Assembly (NCBI GenBank): GCA_029239355.1
Contig: JAQZAZ010000017.1
Location: 1 to 57,719, forward strand
Direction of reading: 5' to 3'
Length of the DNA stretch: 57,719 nt
DNA from: Sphingobacterium sp.
GTDB lineage: Bacteria; Bacteroidota; Bacteroidia; Sphingobacteriales; Sphingobacteriaceae
Shown here: positions 1 to 9,536 of the stretch, in pieces
How the letters are laid out: each line of letters starts with the position of its first letter
How positions within the stretch are numbered: the stretch's first letter is position 1
Made by a program: the position numbers and the translations under genes
The notes under the pieces: generated by a model
What the model saw: only the letters and a program-made list of their open reading frames with translations
Databases searched by the model: none
Told to the model about the DNA's origin: nothing

Positions 1-1387
1 CGGATGCATAATAATTGAATCCCAATAGCGAGCGTACTTTCAAGCCTTTGATCGGTTCTACCTCTGCGAAGATATCTGCAAGTAATTTTTGACCATCATT
101 GTTGTTGTTCGAGTTGGTCATCATGACCCCATAGGGATTGCTATCGCCATTGTACCAAGGCGAGTTTGAGGTGTCGTTAAACGGGCTACCATATAAGCCA
201 TTGTCGGAGTAGACCGGCGATAAGGGCGAAGTAGCGAAAGCACCCCGCAGTGTATTGTTGTATTGATTGCCGACACCGATACCACGATTTTTAATGTAGT
301 TAAAATTGAGGTGCTGACCGATTTTTACAAAATTGTCGAAGAGCTTATGTTCGGAATTTGTTCTGAAACCATAACGTTGGTAATTGGACACATCTTTGCC
401 CCCCACTATCCCTTCCTGACCAATATAATTCATTGACAAGGCATAGGTAGACTTTTCTGATCCGCCGGTCAGTGCAACATTGTAGTTATCCATTTTTGCA
501 TTGTCCTTGAACATATAATCCATCCAATTGGTATTTGCCAGGCCCTCCATCTTATCAAAATCAATCATCGAAGCTCCAGAGTTCAGCGATTGCTCGTTCA
601 TGATGGCTTTATATTGGTTGGCATCGAGCAACTTAGCTTTGCGCGATACATTCTGTATACCCGTATAACCATCAAAAGAGAGCACACTTTTGCCCGCAGC
701 CCCCATCTTTGTCGTCACCAGGACAACACCATTGGCGGCTTGAGAGCCATAGATCGCAGCAGAAGCGGCATCCTTTAATACATCTATGGACTGGATATCA
801 GCCGCATTCAAGACCGAAATATCACCGCCTGGTACCCCGTCAATGACATAAAGGGGCCCCGAGTTGCCTATCGTCCCCAACCCACGGACAACCACCTTCA
901 TGTCTGCCCCCGGCTGGCCCGATGTCGAGGTGATGGATACCCCCGGAGCTTGTCCCTGCAAGGACTGTAAAGGATTCAATTGATTCCGTTTTTGAAGTTC
1001 TTCGCCCTCGACCTTCAGGTTTGCACCCGTATTTAACTTTTTCTTTTGTACACCATAACCGATTACCACTACTTCTTCAAGGTCCGAAGCACTGGGCTGC
1101 AGGCGAATCGTCATGTTGGGACCAGTCACCGTAATTTCCTCCGTTCGATAACCCACATAGGATACCGTCAGTACCGTGCCTTTGGCAGCGGTCAATGAAA
1201 ACTTCCCCGATTCGTCGCTGCTTGTCGCAGTCTGCTGATTCTTTACTTTGATACTCGCCCCCCCGATCGGCAAGCCGGAATCAGCCGAAACAACCGATCC
1301 TGTAAAGGACTGTGCCCAGACAAATGAGGTCACGCTGGTCATGACCACGACAGCCACGCCCCTGCTCAACAATTGTTTGCTTATCAT
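1..1387 (-). CDS. SusC-like TonB-dependent receptor, partial (N-terminal part)
   Basis: The N-terminal ~462 residues of a SusC/RagA-type outer-membrane transporter; the C-terminal barrel lies beyond the left edge. It starts at ATG 1387 with a signal peptide, then a carboxypeptidase-regulatory-like domain (about residues 26-105, with VSYVGYRTEE), the characteristic EVVVIGYGVQKKK link and a TonB plug with LYVIDGVPGG and the AAIYGSQAANGVVLVTTK segment. SusC proteins import oligosaccharides across the outer membrane with a SusD lid and energy from TonB. It follows the GH31 gene by only 28 bases, so the two are probably co-transcribed; a susD gene would be expected just outside the window. Family is certain, the glycan is inferred from the neighbour only. 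Confidence 0.93.
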   Translation of the reverse strand, partial: MISKQLLSRGVAVVVMTSVTSFVWAQSFTGSVVSADSGLPIGGASIKVKNQQTATSSDESGKFSLTAAKGTVLTVSYVGYRTEEITVTGPNMTIRLQPSASDLEEVVVIGYGVQKKKLNTGANLKVEGEELQKRNQLNPLQSLQGQAPGVSITSTSGQPGADMKVVVRGLGTIGNSGPLYVIDGVPGGDISVLNAADIQSIDVLKDAASAAIYGSQAANGVVLVTTKMGAAGKSVLSFDGYTGIQNVSRKAKLLDANQYKAIMNEQSLNSGASMIDFDKMEGLANTNWMDYMFKDNAKMDNYNVALTGGSEKSTYALSMNYIGQEGIVGGKDVSNYQRYGFRTNSEHKLFDNFVKIGQHLNFNYIKNRGIGVGNQYNNTLRGAFATSPLSPVYSDNGLYGSPFNDTSNSPWYNGDSNPYGVMMTNSNNNNDGQKLLADIFAEVEPIKGLKVRSLLGFNYYAS

Positions 1388-1415
1388 ATGATTTGATTTA
1401 AAAATTGGTTGTTAC

Positions 1416-4280
1416 TTATTTTAATTTAACTTGTAAGGCTTTTCCACTATAGGAGATCACCGTTGTTTTTTTCTTTTCACTATCTACCCCCACGGAATTT
1501 TTGTCATTGACAAAAACGACATTGAATTTTCTTTGGGACAGCATACCCTCAAACTCACCTTTACGATTAGCCAAAGACAATGTTTTTGTGGTATGGTCAT
1601 AGTTGAAGTCGATCTGACTATACTTGCCTTTCTCATAATTATAATTGTCACCCTCATCTTCATACAATGAAAAATGACCATCCGCACCATCATAGACATA
1701 AAGATCCAGCACATCCTGCTTTTTCTCGGTTGTATATTGCATGACGGGGCCGATAGGCAATATGGCTCCAGCTTTGACATATACCGGAATACGTTCATAA
1801 GATGTTGAAATAGGCAAGTTCTGCCCGCCCGCCACCTTATGGCCGCTGTATAGATCATACCAGTCTGCTCCTTTCGGAAAGTGGATTTTCCGGGAAGTCG
1901 CTCCTTTTTCCGTGACCGGATTTACCAATAAGGAAGCCCCCCAGAGATATTGGTCATTGATGTCAAATCCATCTTTATCCTGTGGAAAATCCATTGCCAG
2001 TGCCCGGATCATCGAATAATCTTCAAAAAATGTCTTTGCAGCCAGGCTGTAATTGTAGGCAAGTAGTTTATAGCGCAGATTGATTGCGTAAATCATGCTG
2101 TTATATGCAGGGTGTCCCGCAGGGGCAATCTGATAAGGTTCCCGGTAAGGGAATTGCCCATGTGCCCTGAACAAGGGCAAGAAAGAACCATATTGGTACC
2201 AGCGGCTGTTCATTTCACGCCATTCCTCTAGGTCAGTCGCATTGGGCTTATGGAATCTGTTTTCAACCAGAAACCCACCTGCGTCCATTGTCCAATATGG
2301 CGTACCCGACATCGAGAAATTTATACCACCGGCAATCTGGTCTTTCATGTCATGCCATCTGGAGGCAATGTCGCCGCTCCAGGCCGCCGCCGCATACCGC
2401 TGTTGTCCTGCAAAAAATGAACGTGTCAGGATAAAAACCCGTTTGTTGGGATCTGTAGCACGCTGCCCTTCATAGATCCCCTTTGCGTTTTGCAATGGAA
2501 AAGCATTATAGTAGCGAACAGAAGAGCCAATACTGGGCTGAAAAACAGATTTGCGTTCATCCAGGTCGATGTTCGAATGGATATCCGGTTCGCTTGCATC
2601 CATCCACCAGGCGTCTATACCTATCTTAAATAGGTTGTTGTCTAATAATTTCCAGAAGCCATCCCTTGCGCCTTGATTAAAAGGATCATAAAACGTCGAT
2701 GTATAGCCCTTTCCGATCCAATCCTTGCGACCATCATAAATATTGCGCGGATAGATCCATTTATTGGCCTTAAATTCGCTGTATGCCGACGATTCTTCAT
2801 TGATTTTTGGCCAGGCCGAAATCATGATTTTTAGGTGTTGATCATGTAATTTCTTTACCATAGCTTTAGGATCAGGAAAACGATCCCGGTCAAATTTTTG
2901 GCTTCCCCAGTCATTTTCTTTCCAGTAAGACCAGTCCTGAACAATATTATCAATCGGAATTTTCCGATTCCGGAATTCGGCGGCGACCTGTTCTATTTCG
3001 TCCTGTGTTTTGTAGCGTTCCCTGCTTTGCCAGAAGCCAAAGCTCCAAATCGGCATGATCGGTGCCTTGCCTGATAAGTGCCGATAGCCGGCGATGACCT
3101 CATCCATGGAAGACCCCTTGACAAAGTAATAATCAATTGCATCTCCAGCTTCCGAATTAAATGAAAATAAGTTTTTACGTGCTTCAGGAATTGGACTTTG
3201 CCAATTTAACGTAAAATAAGATTCACCCCCATCAGGTATCCATTCCATGCGGATCTTGTGTGGTTGATCTTTTCCCATTTCCTTTTCAATCTCAAAAGTG
3301 CCTGCATTCCAGGACTCCCGCCAGCGGTCTGCCAGCAATTCACCGTCTATCCAGACCTTCATATAACCCGAATATTTGAAGTGCAGCACATGCTTGCCCG
3401 CGTAAGGAGATGCGATACTCCCCTCGTAGATTACTTTCGTATCCGCCAGTTTCACATCCTTTGGAAACTTATGCTGATCCGTCAGATAGCCATAATCAAT
3501 AATGGATTCAGGCCGCGATAGATAGACTTCCTCTGGATTCTTACGATTTACATAGGAGGCGGTGAGCCAACCTTGCTGACCTTCCTTTGATGAAAGTTTA
3601 AATGCATTTAACGGCAATAAGGGACGTACGTCACCGGCCTGGGTAATGGAGTAGTTGTGCCATAGTAAGCCATAATTATTGGTGGAAATCAAAAACGGGA
3701 TGCCGATTTCGGTATTGTATTGCAACAAAGTAACCTGTTTGCCACGGTTATAGTTCATGACCGCATTCTGATGTTGTCCAAGTCCGTAGATTCCTTCTTC
3801 AGGATTTACGACAAAGTCCTGATTGATGCGATAAAATGAATCGCCATTGTAACTATCCGCTGTAAAGGAGCTTGAATTCCGTTTCGCTTCACGGACAATG
3901 GGGAGGCCATTTAAATCAAAAAATTCCACTTTACCATTTTTGAGTGAGACGATTGCCTGCACATTAGCCGTTTTTACATTTACCGTCGAGTCGGTGGATC
4001 CTACGGTCAATGACTTCACTTGCCGACGCAGCGAATCTACGATTACGAGGCTAGATTGCTTTGGAAAGGCGGCACCTGCAGGAACGGCCGTCACCCGAAC
4101 GATTTTGTCCGTTACGACATCCAGATAGACATCCTGATCGATTGAAGTTTCCGAATTTTTGAAGCTGACTTTAATGCCTGTTGATGTTTTTTCATAATGA
4201 GCTTTGTTGACTTGCCCGAATCCCTGATGCATCATCGCGACGAGCATCAAACCGCTTAAAGCATACGTTAAGTTGCGCAT
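1416..4280 (-). CDS. GH31 alpha-glycosidase with PA14 insert, alpha-xylosidase-like
   Basis: A 954-residue secreted glycoside hydrolase of family 31. A signal peptide ends near residue 22 (GFGQ). The N-terminal beta-sandwich is interrupted at about residues 265-365 by a PA14-like domain. The (beta/alpha)8 barrel carries the nucleophile in WWMDASEPD (Asp561) and the acid/base in AWSGDIASRW (Asp637). PA14-containing GH31 enzymes in Bacteroidota polysaccharide loci are typically alpha-xylosidases acting on xyloglucan oligosaccharides, which is the best guess here; alpha-glucosidase cannot be excluded from motifs alone. It is the first gene of a probable operon with the SusC gene, downstream of and on the same strand as an HTCS sensor that probably controls it. 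Confidence 0.93.
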   Translation of the reverse strand: MRNLTYALSGLMLVAMMHQGFGQVNKAHYEKTSTGIKVSFKNSETSIDQDVYLDVVTDKIVRVTAVPAGAAFPKQSSLVIVDSLRRQVKSLTVGSTDSTVNVKTANVQAIVSLKNGKVEFFDLNGLPIVREAKRNSSSFTADSYNGDSFYRINQDFVVNPEEGIYGLGQHQNAVMNYNRGKQVTLLQYNTEIGIPFLISTNNYGLLWHNYSITQAGDVRPLLPLNAFKLSSKEGQQGWLTASYVNRKNPEEVYLSRPESIIDYGYLTDQHKFPKDVKLADTKVIYEGSIASPYAGKHVLHFKYSGYMKVWIDGELLADRWRESWNAGTFEIEKEMGKDQPHKIRMEWIPDGGESYFTLNWQSPIPEARKNLFSFNSEAGDAIDYYFVKGSSMDEVIAGYRHLSGKAPIMPIWSFGFWQSRERYKTQDEIEQVAAEFRNRKIPIDNIVQDWSYWKENDWGSQKFDRDRFPDPKAMVKKLHDQHLKIMISAWPKINEESSAYSEFKANKWIYPRNIYDGRKDWIGKGYTSTFYDPFNQGARDGFWKLLDNNLFKIGIDAWWMDASEPDIHSNIDLDERKSVFQPSIGSSVRYYNAFPLQNAKGIYEGQRATDPNKRVFILTRSFFAGQQRYAAAAWSGDIASRWHDMKDQIAGGINFSMSGTPYWTMDAGGFLVENRFHKPNATDLEEWREMNSRWYQYGSFLPLFRAHGQFPYREPYQIAPAGHPAYNSMIYAINLRYKLLAYNYSLAAKTFFEDYSMIRALAMDFPQDKDGFDINDQYLWGASLLVNPVTEKGATSRKIHFPKGADWYDLYSGHKVAGGQNLPISTSYERIPVYVKAGAILPIGPVMQYTTEKKQDVLDLYVYDGADGHFSLYEDEGDNYNYEKGKYSQIDFNYDHTTKTLSLANRKGEFEGMLSQRKFNVVFVNDKNSVGVDSEKKKTTVISYSGKALQVKLK

Positions 4281-4349
4281 TTAAATAAGATTTATTGGTT
4301 ACTGTATTCCCTTGGTTATTCATTGTCCTTTTTTATCAAAAGAACATTT

Positions 4350-4357
4350 CAAATATA
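4350..4357 (-). promoter_or_regulatory. Probable -7 box of the GH31-SusC promoter
   Basis: The minus strand reads TATATTTG, an exact match to the Bacteroidota -7 consensus TAnnTTTG, about 70 bases before the GH31 start codon. No good -33 TTTG element lies at the usual distance, which would fit an activator-dependent promoter. The palindrome AACCGGTT is immediately upstream. Confidence 0.5.
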
Positions 4358-4386
4358 GAATGCAACCGGTTGTCTTATGGTTATGG

Positions 4387-4417
4387 TTTGTTAACATTTA
4401 GGGGCTAATTTGTTAAC
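4387..4417 (-). promoter_or_regulatory. Direct repeat, candidate HTCS binding site
   Basis: TTTGTTAAC occurs at 4387-4395 and again at 4409-4417 (plus-strand reading), exactly 22 bases apart, or two helical turns. The pair lies between the HTCS gene and the GH31 gene, about 30 bases upstream of the -7 box. AraC-type DNA-binding domains of HTCS proteins commonly bind such spaced direct repeats. The role is inferred; the repeat is seen directly. Confidence 0.5.
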
Positions 4418-4461
4418 CTGGAAAAGCCTCAATCGAATCAAATAATAGTTATTTCGTTGCT

Positions 4462-7400
4462 TTAAAGCTGTTTACGATAAAAAGAAGGTAAATTGCCAAA
4501 TGCGGATTTAAAATACTTGCTGAACTGTTTCGGATTTCCGAATCCCACTTCATAAGCGATTTCCGCCATGGATAATTTGGAATTTTGTACCAGATGCATG
4601 GCCCGTTTGAGCCGGATATGCCGGATATATTCCATGGGAGAATACCCCGTGATCGCAAGTACTTTTTTATAGAGTCCAACCCGTGTGATATTCATTCGTT
4701 TTGCAAGCAATTCGACCGATAGCGACGAGTCGCTTAAGTCCTGTTCGATTTCCTTCACAAGAGTGCGGATAAACTGTTCATCCGCGGATGCTATTTCAGG
4801 TTGTGCAAGATTGACATTAATCTGTTTTTTATAGCGTTTTACCATTTTTTGCTGCTGACTGAGGATCTGTGCCAGCTTAGATCGCAATAAATTGATATTA
4901 AAAGGTTTATTGATGTAGTCGGTGGCGCCGGCCTGCAGTGCCTCCAATTCAGTTTTCTGATTGACGACTGCGGTCACAATAAGCACCGGGATATGGGCAT
5001 ACTTGACCTGATCCTTGAGATAGCGACAGAGATCCAATCCACTTTCACCAGGTAGGCTCAGATCGGTCAAAACCAGATCAATCTGCTGCCTGGCTAGGAG
5101 TGATTTTGCTTCACTGACCGTATGTGCCGCAACAATTGTATATTCCAGACCTAGTGTCCGCTCTAGATACTGCATGAAATCAGCATCGTCCTCGAGCACT
5201 AGAATACATGGCCGGTCCTGATTTGCAATGTCATGTGCCTCGGTAGCTACATTGACGGTCTGTATGGGCAACTGTACAGAAAATGTAGTCCATTGCTGAT
5301 TACTCGCTAGGGTAATATTGCCGCCCAAAAATTCCACATAGTCTTTAACGATCGAAAGTCCAATACCAGTACCCTGGTTCAGTTTACCATTGGGTACTTC
5401 CAGCTGAAAATAGCGTTCAAATACGCGGGCTTGAAGCGGTTCGGGAATGGGCGTACCCGTATTCCTGATTTCAATAGTGAGCAGTTTTGCCGTCACTGTC
5501 GCCTCAATTTTAGCTTTAAATGCCACAATCCCGTCCAGTGGGCTGAATTTGATTGCATTTGAAACCAGATTGAAAATAATACTCTCCAGTTTATTCTTAT
5601 CAAACCAAGCGGTACAGGAATCCGGGTCAATATGCGTCTGGAGCACCACCCGATTACTCTGTGCCAACCCGACGAATGCATCAAGCTGCTCACGGATAAA
5701 TCCCATCAGGTCACCATATTCCTCGCTCTGTTCTAGCTCACTTTTTTCCAGCTTTCTAAAATCCAGTAACTGATTCACCAATTTCAGTAGACGATCCGCA
5801 TTTTTCTTGATGAGGTTGAGATCTGCTTTTTTACCTTCATGCTGTTCCTCCTCGAGTAAGTGCTGTGTGGGGGTCAGGATCAAACTGATGGGTGTCCTAA
5901 ATTCATGGCTTATATTGGTAAAGAAGCGCGTTTTCAACGCGTCCAGTTCTTTAGCCTGCAGCGCCTGCTCATTTGCGAGATAGAGTTGGTTGCGCGTCTT
6001 AGTGCGCAGTTTTGTTAAATAAGAAAATGCCCATAAAGCAGCCGATGCAAGTCCGGCATAAAAAACAAAAGCCCAGTTTGAACGCCAAAACGGAGGTTGT
6101 ATATCAATCGTTAGCAGAAGAACACCTTCAGACCAGCTATTCGAGTCGATGGCCCGCCGAATATACAAATGATAAGTGCGCGAGCCAAGGTTGGTAAAGT
6201 TGGCCCGCATAGTTCCAGGTTCAAAATCAAACCATTCGTCACTCAGACCTGCCAATTGATATTGGTAGAGTCCACTATGTTGCTGCAGATAATCAAAGGT
6301 CGACAGCTCCAGCGATAAGGCGTTGAGGTTGTGCGGCAGGCTGAGCTCTTTCAGATTATTGAGCGATTGATTGTAGATAACACGTCCCGAAAATTCCTCG
6401 CCTACTGCTATCCGCTTATTGAATAAATAGAGATTGGACAACACGGGTAAAATCAGTTCACCCTCTCCCCTGATTCTTGCCGGGTCGATAAAATTGAATC
6501 CCTTGGGACCACCGAAAATAAGTCTACCATCCCCCATCTTTAAAGCCGCGTTTTCATTAAACACATTACTCTGCAGGCCCAATTCTTGTGTAAAATTGCG
6601 GATTATAAACTTGTGAGCCTGTCGAGTAGCGACAATTTCGGACAAGCCCTTTACACTAGAGCCCCAGATATTTCCGTGATTATCGACCAATAAAGCCAGG
6701 ATAGCATCGTCGCTAAGGCCATCCTTTGTTGTCAGGTAAGTTATTTTCCCACCTTCGATGATATGTAGTCCATCTTGCGTAGCTACCCAGATATGACCTT
6801 GCTTATCCTCCTTTATGTCATAAATAAGATCATTCCTAAGTTTCTTTGGCGAGCTAGTCGTGCTGATGTGGGTAATCTTGTCGTCTGGATCCAGTACGGC
6901 TAAGCCTGTGGCCGTGCCGATCCACAACCGCTTTTTCGAATCCTCGAATAAGACCGAGATGTAATTGTGATTTACCGTTAGCCCCTTCTGGTTATATGCT
7001 TTAGAAAAGCGTTCCGTTTTTTTATCGAATAGATACAGACCACTGCTCAATGTTCCTACCCAAAACCGATGCGAGCTATCTTCAAAGATTTCCCATACGC
7101 TATCATCATTCAATTTTCCAGGTCGCGGATCGCGATAAAAAACTTTAAAATTTTTGCCATCGAATCGACACATCCCCCCGCGATATGTTCCTATCCACAG
7201 TATATCATCGGTATCTAGGAATAGTGAAACAATGACATCGCTGCTCAAGCTATTTGGATTATGCGCGTCATGCAGGTACTGTTTGAAAGTCTTTTTCACA
7301 CGATCATAATAAAGCAACCCACCTCCGTTTGTCCCGATCCAAAGATTACCCTTACGATCTTGGACAAATTTATTGACATCATCAAAGGGAAGTGATTTGG

Positions 7401-8472
7401 GCAATCCGGGATAATTTTTAATTAATGAAAACAGCAACAGATTTGGATGATAATAGCTGATACCGCCTTTGTAGGTGCCGGCCCAGATAATACCCGATTT
7501 ATCCTTGTACAAGGAAGTTATACTATTATAAGGAAGGCTTCTTAAGTCATACCGGTCATTGCCGATGATCTCAACAGAATGATTACTCTTATTAAACACG
7601 TTTATTCCACCATGATCAGTACCTAACCAGATAGACCCCTTATCGTCCTGTACGATATTGCCCACAAAAGGGTTTGACAATTCTTTTTGGAGATGATTGA
7701 CAGACCAGTTATTTGCGTCAAGCCAATACACACCAATAGGAATATCTTTTGAGAAGACCCATAGATCGCCATCTTTATCCGCAAATAGATTAAAATTTAC
7801 CGGTTTATTTGTTGAGGGCAGCCTGGTCGTCCGGATGCTTTGTAATGACTTAGTATCAATAAGGCCGAGCAGGCCATTGTCATAGATCACCCAAATGCCT
7901 TGTCCCTGACCGGGGATGACATCGGTGATCCTACTGCTGGCGGTCAGTCTGGGAACCGGCCGATAGGTCTTTTTTAGTTTATCATACAGACCCAACGAGC
8001 GATCGCTATACAGTATTGCAAAGGTCTGAGCATCTATCTGCCGAATGATATATACATCTTTAATGGGCAATTTTAAGTTGGCCAGTATCGAGTCAAGCTG
8101 TTGAACGATGGTGCCCGAACGCTGATCATATACATTCATCTGATTGGCGGTACGGATCCAGACATTGCCTTCAGGGCCCTCGAAAATAGCAGAAATGACG
8201 TTGCTGCTCAGACCTGTCCCCTTACTGGCAGAATAACGGAAATTCGTAAATTGTACACCATCAAATCGGCTCAGGCCAGATTCCGTACCAAACCAGAGAT
8301 AATTATACTTATCCCGGAGTGCACAATTTACGTGATTATGAACCAATCCCTGGTCAGATGTTAAGGTTTTGAATGCATAGGTATTGACTTGTGCAAAAGC
8401 AGAAGACTGACCTAATACGAGTAAAAGGAATAAGTAGCGACAGGCGGATAAAAAAAACTTCAGATGCTGCAT
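4462..8472 (-). CDS. Hybrid two-component system sensor/regulator (HTCS)
   Basis: A 1336-residue one-protein signalling system. Signal peptide to about residue 27; periplasmic propeller repeats (many WxGTxxGG-type blades) to about 690; a Y_Y_Y-type domain before a single membrane helix at about 800-819; histidine kinase with His856 in ISHEFRTP, N-box NLVSNAIKFS and G-box GTGIGLSIVKDY; receiver domain about 1086-1194 with phospho-acceptor Asp1137 (VLTDLSLPG) and Lys1189; AraC-type HTH over the last ~110 residues (MAEIAYEVGFGNPKQFSKYF). HTCS proteins sense an oligosaccharide in the periplasm and activate their polysaccharide locus. The neighbouring GH31 and SusC genes are the obvious targets. 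All key residues are present, so it should be functional. Confidence 0.97.
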   Translation of the reverse strand: MQHLKFFLSACRYLFLLLVLGQSSAFAQVNTYAFKTLTSDQGLVHNHVNCALRDKYNYLWFGTESGLSRFDGVQFTNFRYSASKGTGLSSNVISAIFEGPEGNVWIRTANQMNVYDQRSGTIVQQLDSILANLKLPIKDVYIIRQIDAQTFAILYSDRSLGLYDKLKKTYRPVPRLTASSRITDVIPGQGQGIWVIYDNGLLGLIDTKSLQSIRTTRLPSTNKPVNFNLFADKDGDLWVFSKDIPIGVYWLDANNWSVNHLQKELSNPFVGNIVQDDKGSIWLGTDHGGINVFNKSNHSVEIIGNDRYDLRSLPYNSITSLYKDKSGIIWAGTYKGGISYYHPNLLLFSLIKNYPGLPKSLPFDDVNKFVQDRKGNLWIGTNGGGLLYYDRVKKTFKQYLHDAHNPNSLSSDVIVSLFLDTDDILWIGTYRGGMCRFDGKNFKVFYRDPRPGKLNDDSVWEIFEDSSHRFWVGTLSSGLYLFDKKTERFSKAYNQKGLTVNHNYISVLFEDSKKRLWIGTATGLAVLDPDDKITHISTTSSPKKLRNDLIYDIKEDKQGHIWVATQDGLHIIEGGKITYLTTKDGLSDDAILALLVDNHGNIWGSSVKGLSEIVATRQAHKFIIRNFTQELGLQSNVFNENAALKMGDGRLIFGGPKGFNFIDPARIRGEGELILPVLSNLYLFNKRIAVGEEFSGRVIYNQSLNNLKELSLPHNLNALSLELSTFDYLQQHSGLYQYQLAGLSDEWFDFEPGTMRANFTNLGSRTYHLYIRRAIDSNSWSEGVLLLTIDIQPPFWRSNWAFVFYAGLASAALWAFSYLTKLRTKTRNQLYLANEQALQAKELDALKTRFFTNISHEFRTPISLILTPTQHLLEEEQHEGKKADLNLIKKNADRLLKLVNQLLDFRKLEKSELEQSEEYGDLMGFIREQLDAFVGLAQSNRVVLQTHIDPDSCTAWFDKNKLESIIFNLVSNAIKFSPLDGIVAFKAKIEATVTAKLLTIEIRNTGTPIPEPLQARVFERYFQLEVPNGKLNQGTGIGLSIVKDYVEFLGGNITLASNQQWTTFSVQLPIQTVNVATEAHDIANQDRPCILVLEDDADFMQYLERTLGLEYTIVAAHTVSEAKSLLARQQIDLVLTDLSLPGESGLDLCRYLKDQVKYAHIPVLIVTAVVNQKTELEALQAGATDYINKPFNINLLRSKLAQILSQQQKMVKRYKKQINVNLAQPEIASADEQFIRTLVKEIEQDLSDSSLSVELLAKRMNITRVGLYKKVLAITGYSPMEYIRHIRLKRAMHLVQNSKLSMAEIAYEVGFGNPKQFSKYFKSAFGNLPSFYRKQL

Positions 8473-8577
8473 TGGTTATGATATCCCCAATGATACAAAA
8501 ATTGATCAAATACAGCAAGTCACAGGAACCTTTTATCAATCGAAATATCAGTTATATGTTTCAACTGCCCATCCGCA

Positions 8578-9474
8578 TCAAAACTGGATTCTGGCCCCCA
8601 TTCCGATACGAAAACTTGAAGAATTCACATCATTCAGCTGCGTCGTAAGGCTCGTCCCATCGGCTTTAAACAGCTGGTCTGTTCCTGTTCTGGTTGTGAG
8701 CCCTGTATAACCCACCTGTAAAAAAGGGTAAATTGCCTTAGCCACCTGACGTTGCAATTGCAGGTTTGCTTCCCAGCCCATACCTTTAGCTTTATGAGTA
8801 AAGCTGATCGGATGATTAAATTCCTCCTGCAGGTTCCAATTGGCATTGGCCGAATAACGCGGAAAATAGACGCCACTTATCCCCGTCCAAACATGCCATT
8901 GACCGACATGATAAGCTGTATTCAATCCTAGAATAATACCATGCCATCTGGGTTTATAAGTACTTTTCAATTCTCTATCGACGACAAGAGGCTGCTTGCC
9001 ATCAAGCATATACAAAGTCTGATAACGGCCAAAATATCCCGTATGCGCTGCAAGGCTAAACTTTTCAGTCTTTCGGATGCTGTAATAAATTTCAGCTTGG
9101 GCGCTAGTTGCATGACCACGATCAGCTTTGAAGTCAAAGTCAGCTGTTTTTACCGTTCTATCGTCGCTTGCATAGTCGGAGTCATTTACGACACCTTGGG
9201 TAATGTAAAAATGGCTAATTGAAACCATTGCTTCAAAGTCTGGAGATAGTGTGACGATAGATGATATGCCGAGTTCTGGCCCCCTGAGTTTTCGCCATTT
9301 GAGTTCAGAAAGTACAGTTGGATTTTTGCCATTTTCGTCGCCCGCAATATTCCAGTCCAATTTTTCCTGATTCCAGGCTATACTAGGCATTATCGTCAAT
9401 TTAGTGGTATTTTCCTGCGCGATGGTCACACCGGAAAGTAAGCCTAAAGACAAAAGGGTAATGTAGTTTTTCAT
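8578..9474 (-). CDS. Omptin-like outer-membrane beta-barrel protein
   Basis: A 298-residue exported protein with a signal peptide ending near IAQ20 and alternating barrel strands ending in a C-terminal aromatic (RIQF), typical of an outer-membrane barrel. By eye the order of strands and loops follows omptin proteases: a LDWN segment near residue 39, a D-x-D pair in VVNDSDY (Asp98, Asp100) where omptins have their first catalytic Asp pair, then aligned strands to the end. At the position of the omptin Asp-x-His pair this protein appears to read Asn-Leu-Gln (around residues 214-216). It may therefore be a non-proteolytic omptin-fold barrel. It sits between an astacin-type protease gene and the HTCS gene, all on the minus strand. 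Barrel nature is fairly sure, omptin relationship less so. Confidence 0.55.
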   Translation of the reverse strand: MKNYITLLSLGLLSGVTIAQENTTKLTIMPSIAWNQEKLDWNIAGDENGKNPTVLSELKWRKLRGPELGISSIVTLSPDFEAMVSISHFYITQGVVNDSDYASDDRTVKTADFDFKADRGHATSAQAEIYYSIRKTEKFSLAAHTGYFGRYQTLYMLDGKQPLVVDRELKSTYKPRWHGIILGLNTAYHVGQWHVWTGISGVYFPRYSANANWNLQEEFNHPISFTHKAKGMGWEANLQLQRQVAKAIYPFLQVGYTGLTTRTGTDQLFKADGTSLTTQLNDVNSSSFRIGMGARIQF

Positions 9475-9486
9475 GCCTAATAAATA

Positions 9487-9516
9487 CCCTACACCCCGGA
9501 TATGCTGGGTGTAGGG
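9487..9516 (-). terminator. Hairpin between the astacin and barrel genes
   Basis: A perfect 10-bp stem (CCCTACACCC with GGGTGTAGGG, loop of 10) lies after the astacin stop and just before the barrel gene start. There is no strong T-run, so it may be a weak terminator or attenuator rather than a full stop. Confidence 0.5.
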
Positions 9517-9536
9517 AAGAAGTTAAAATTTAATCG

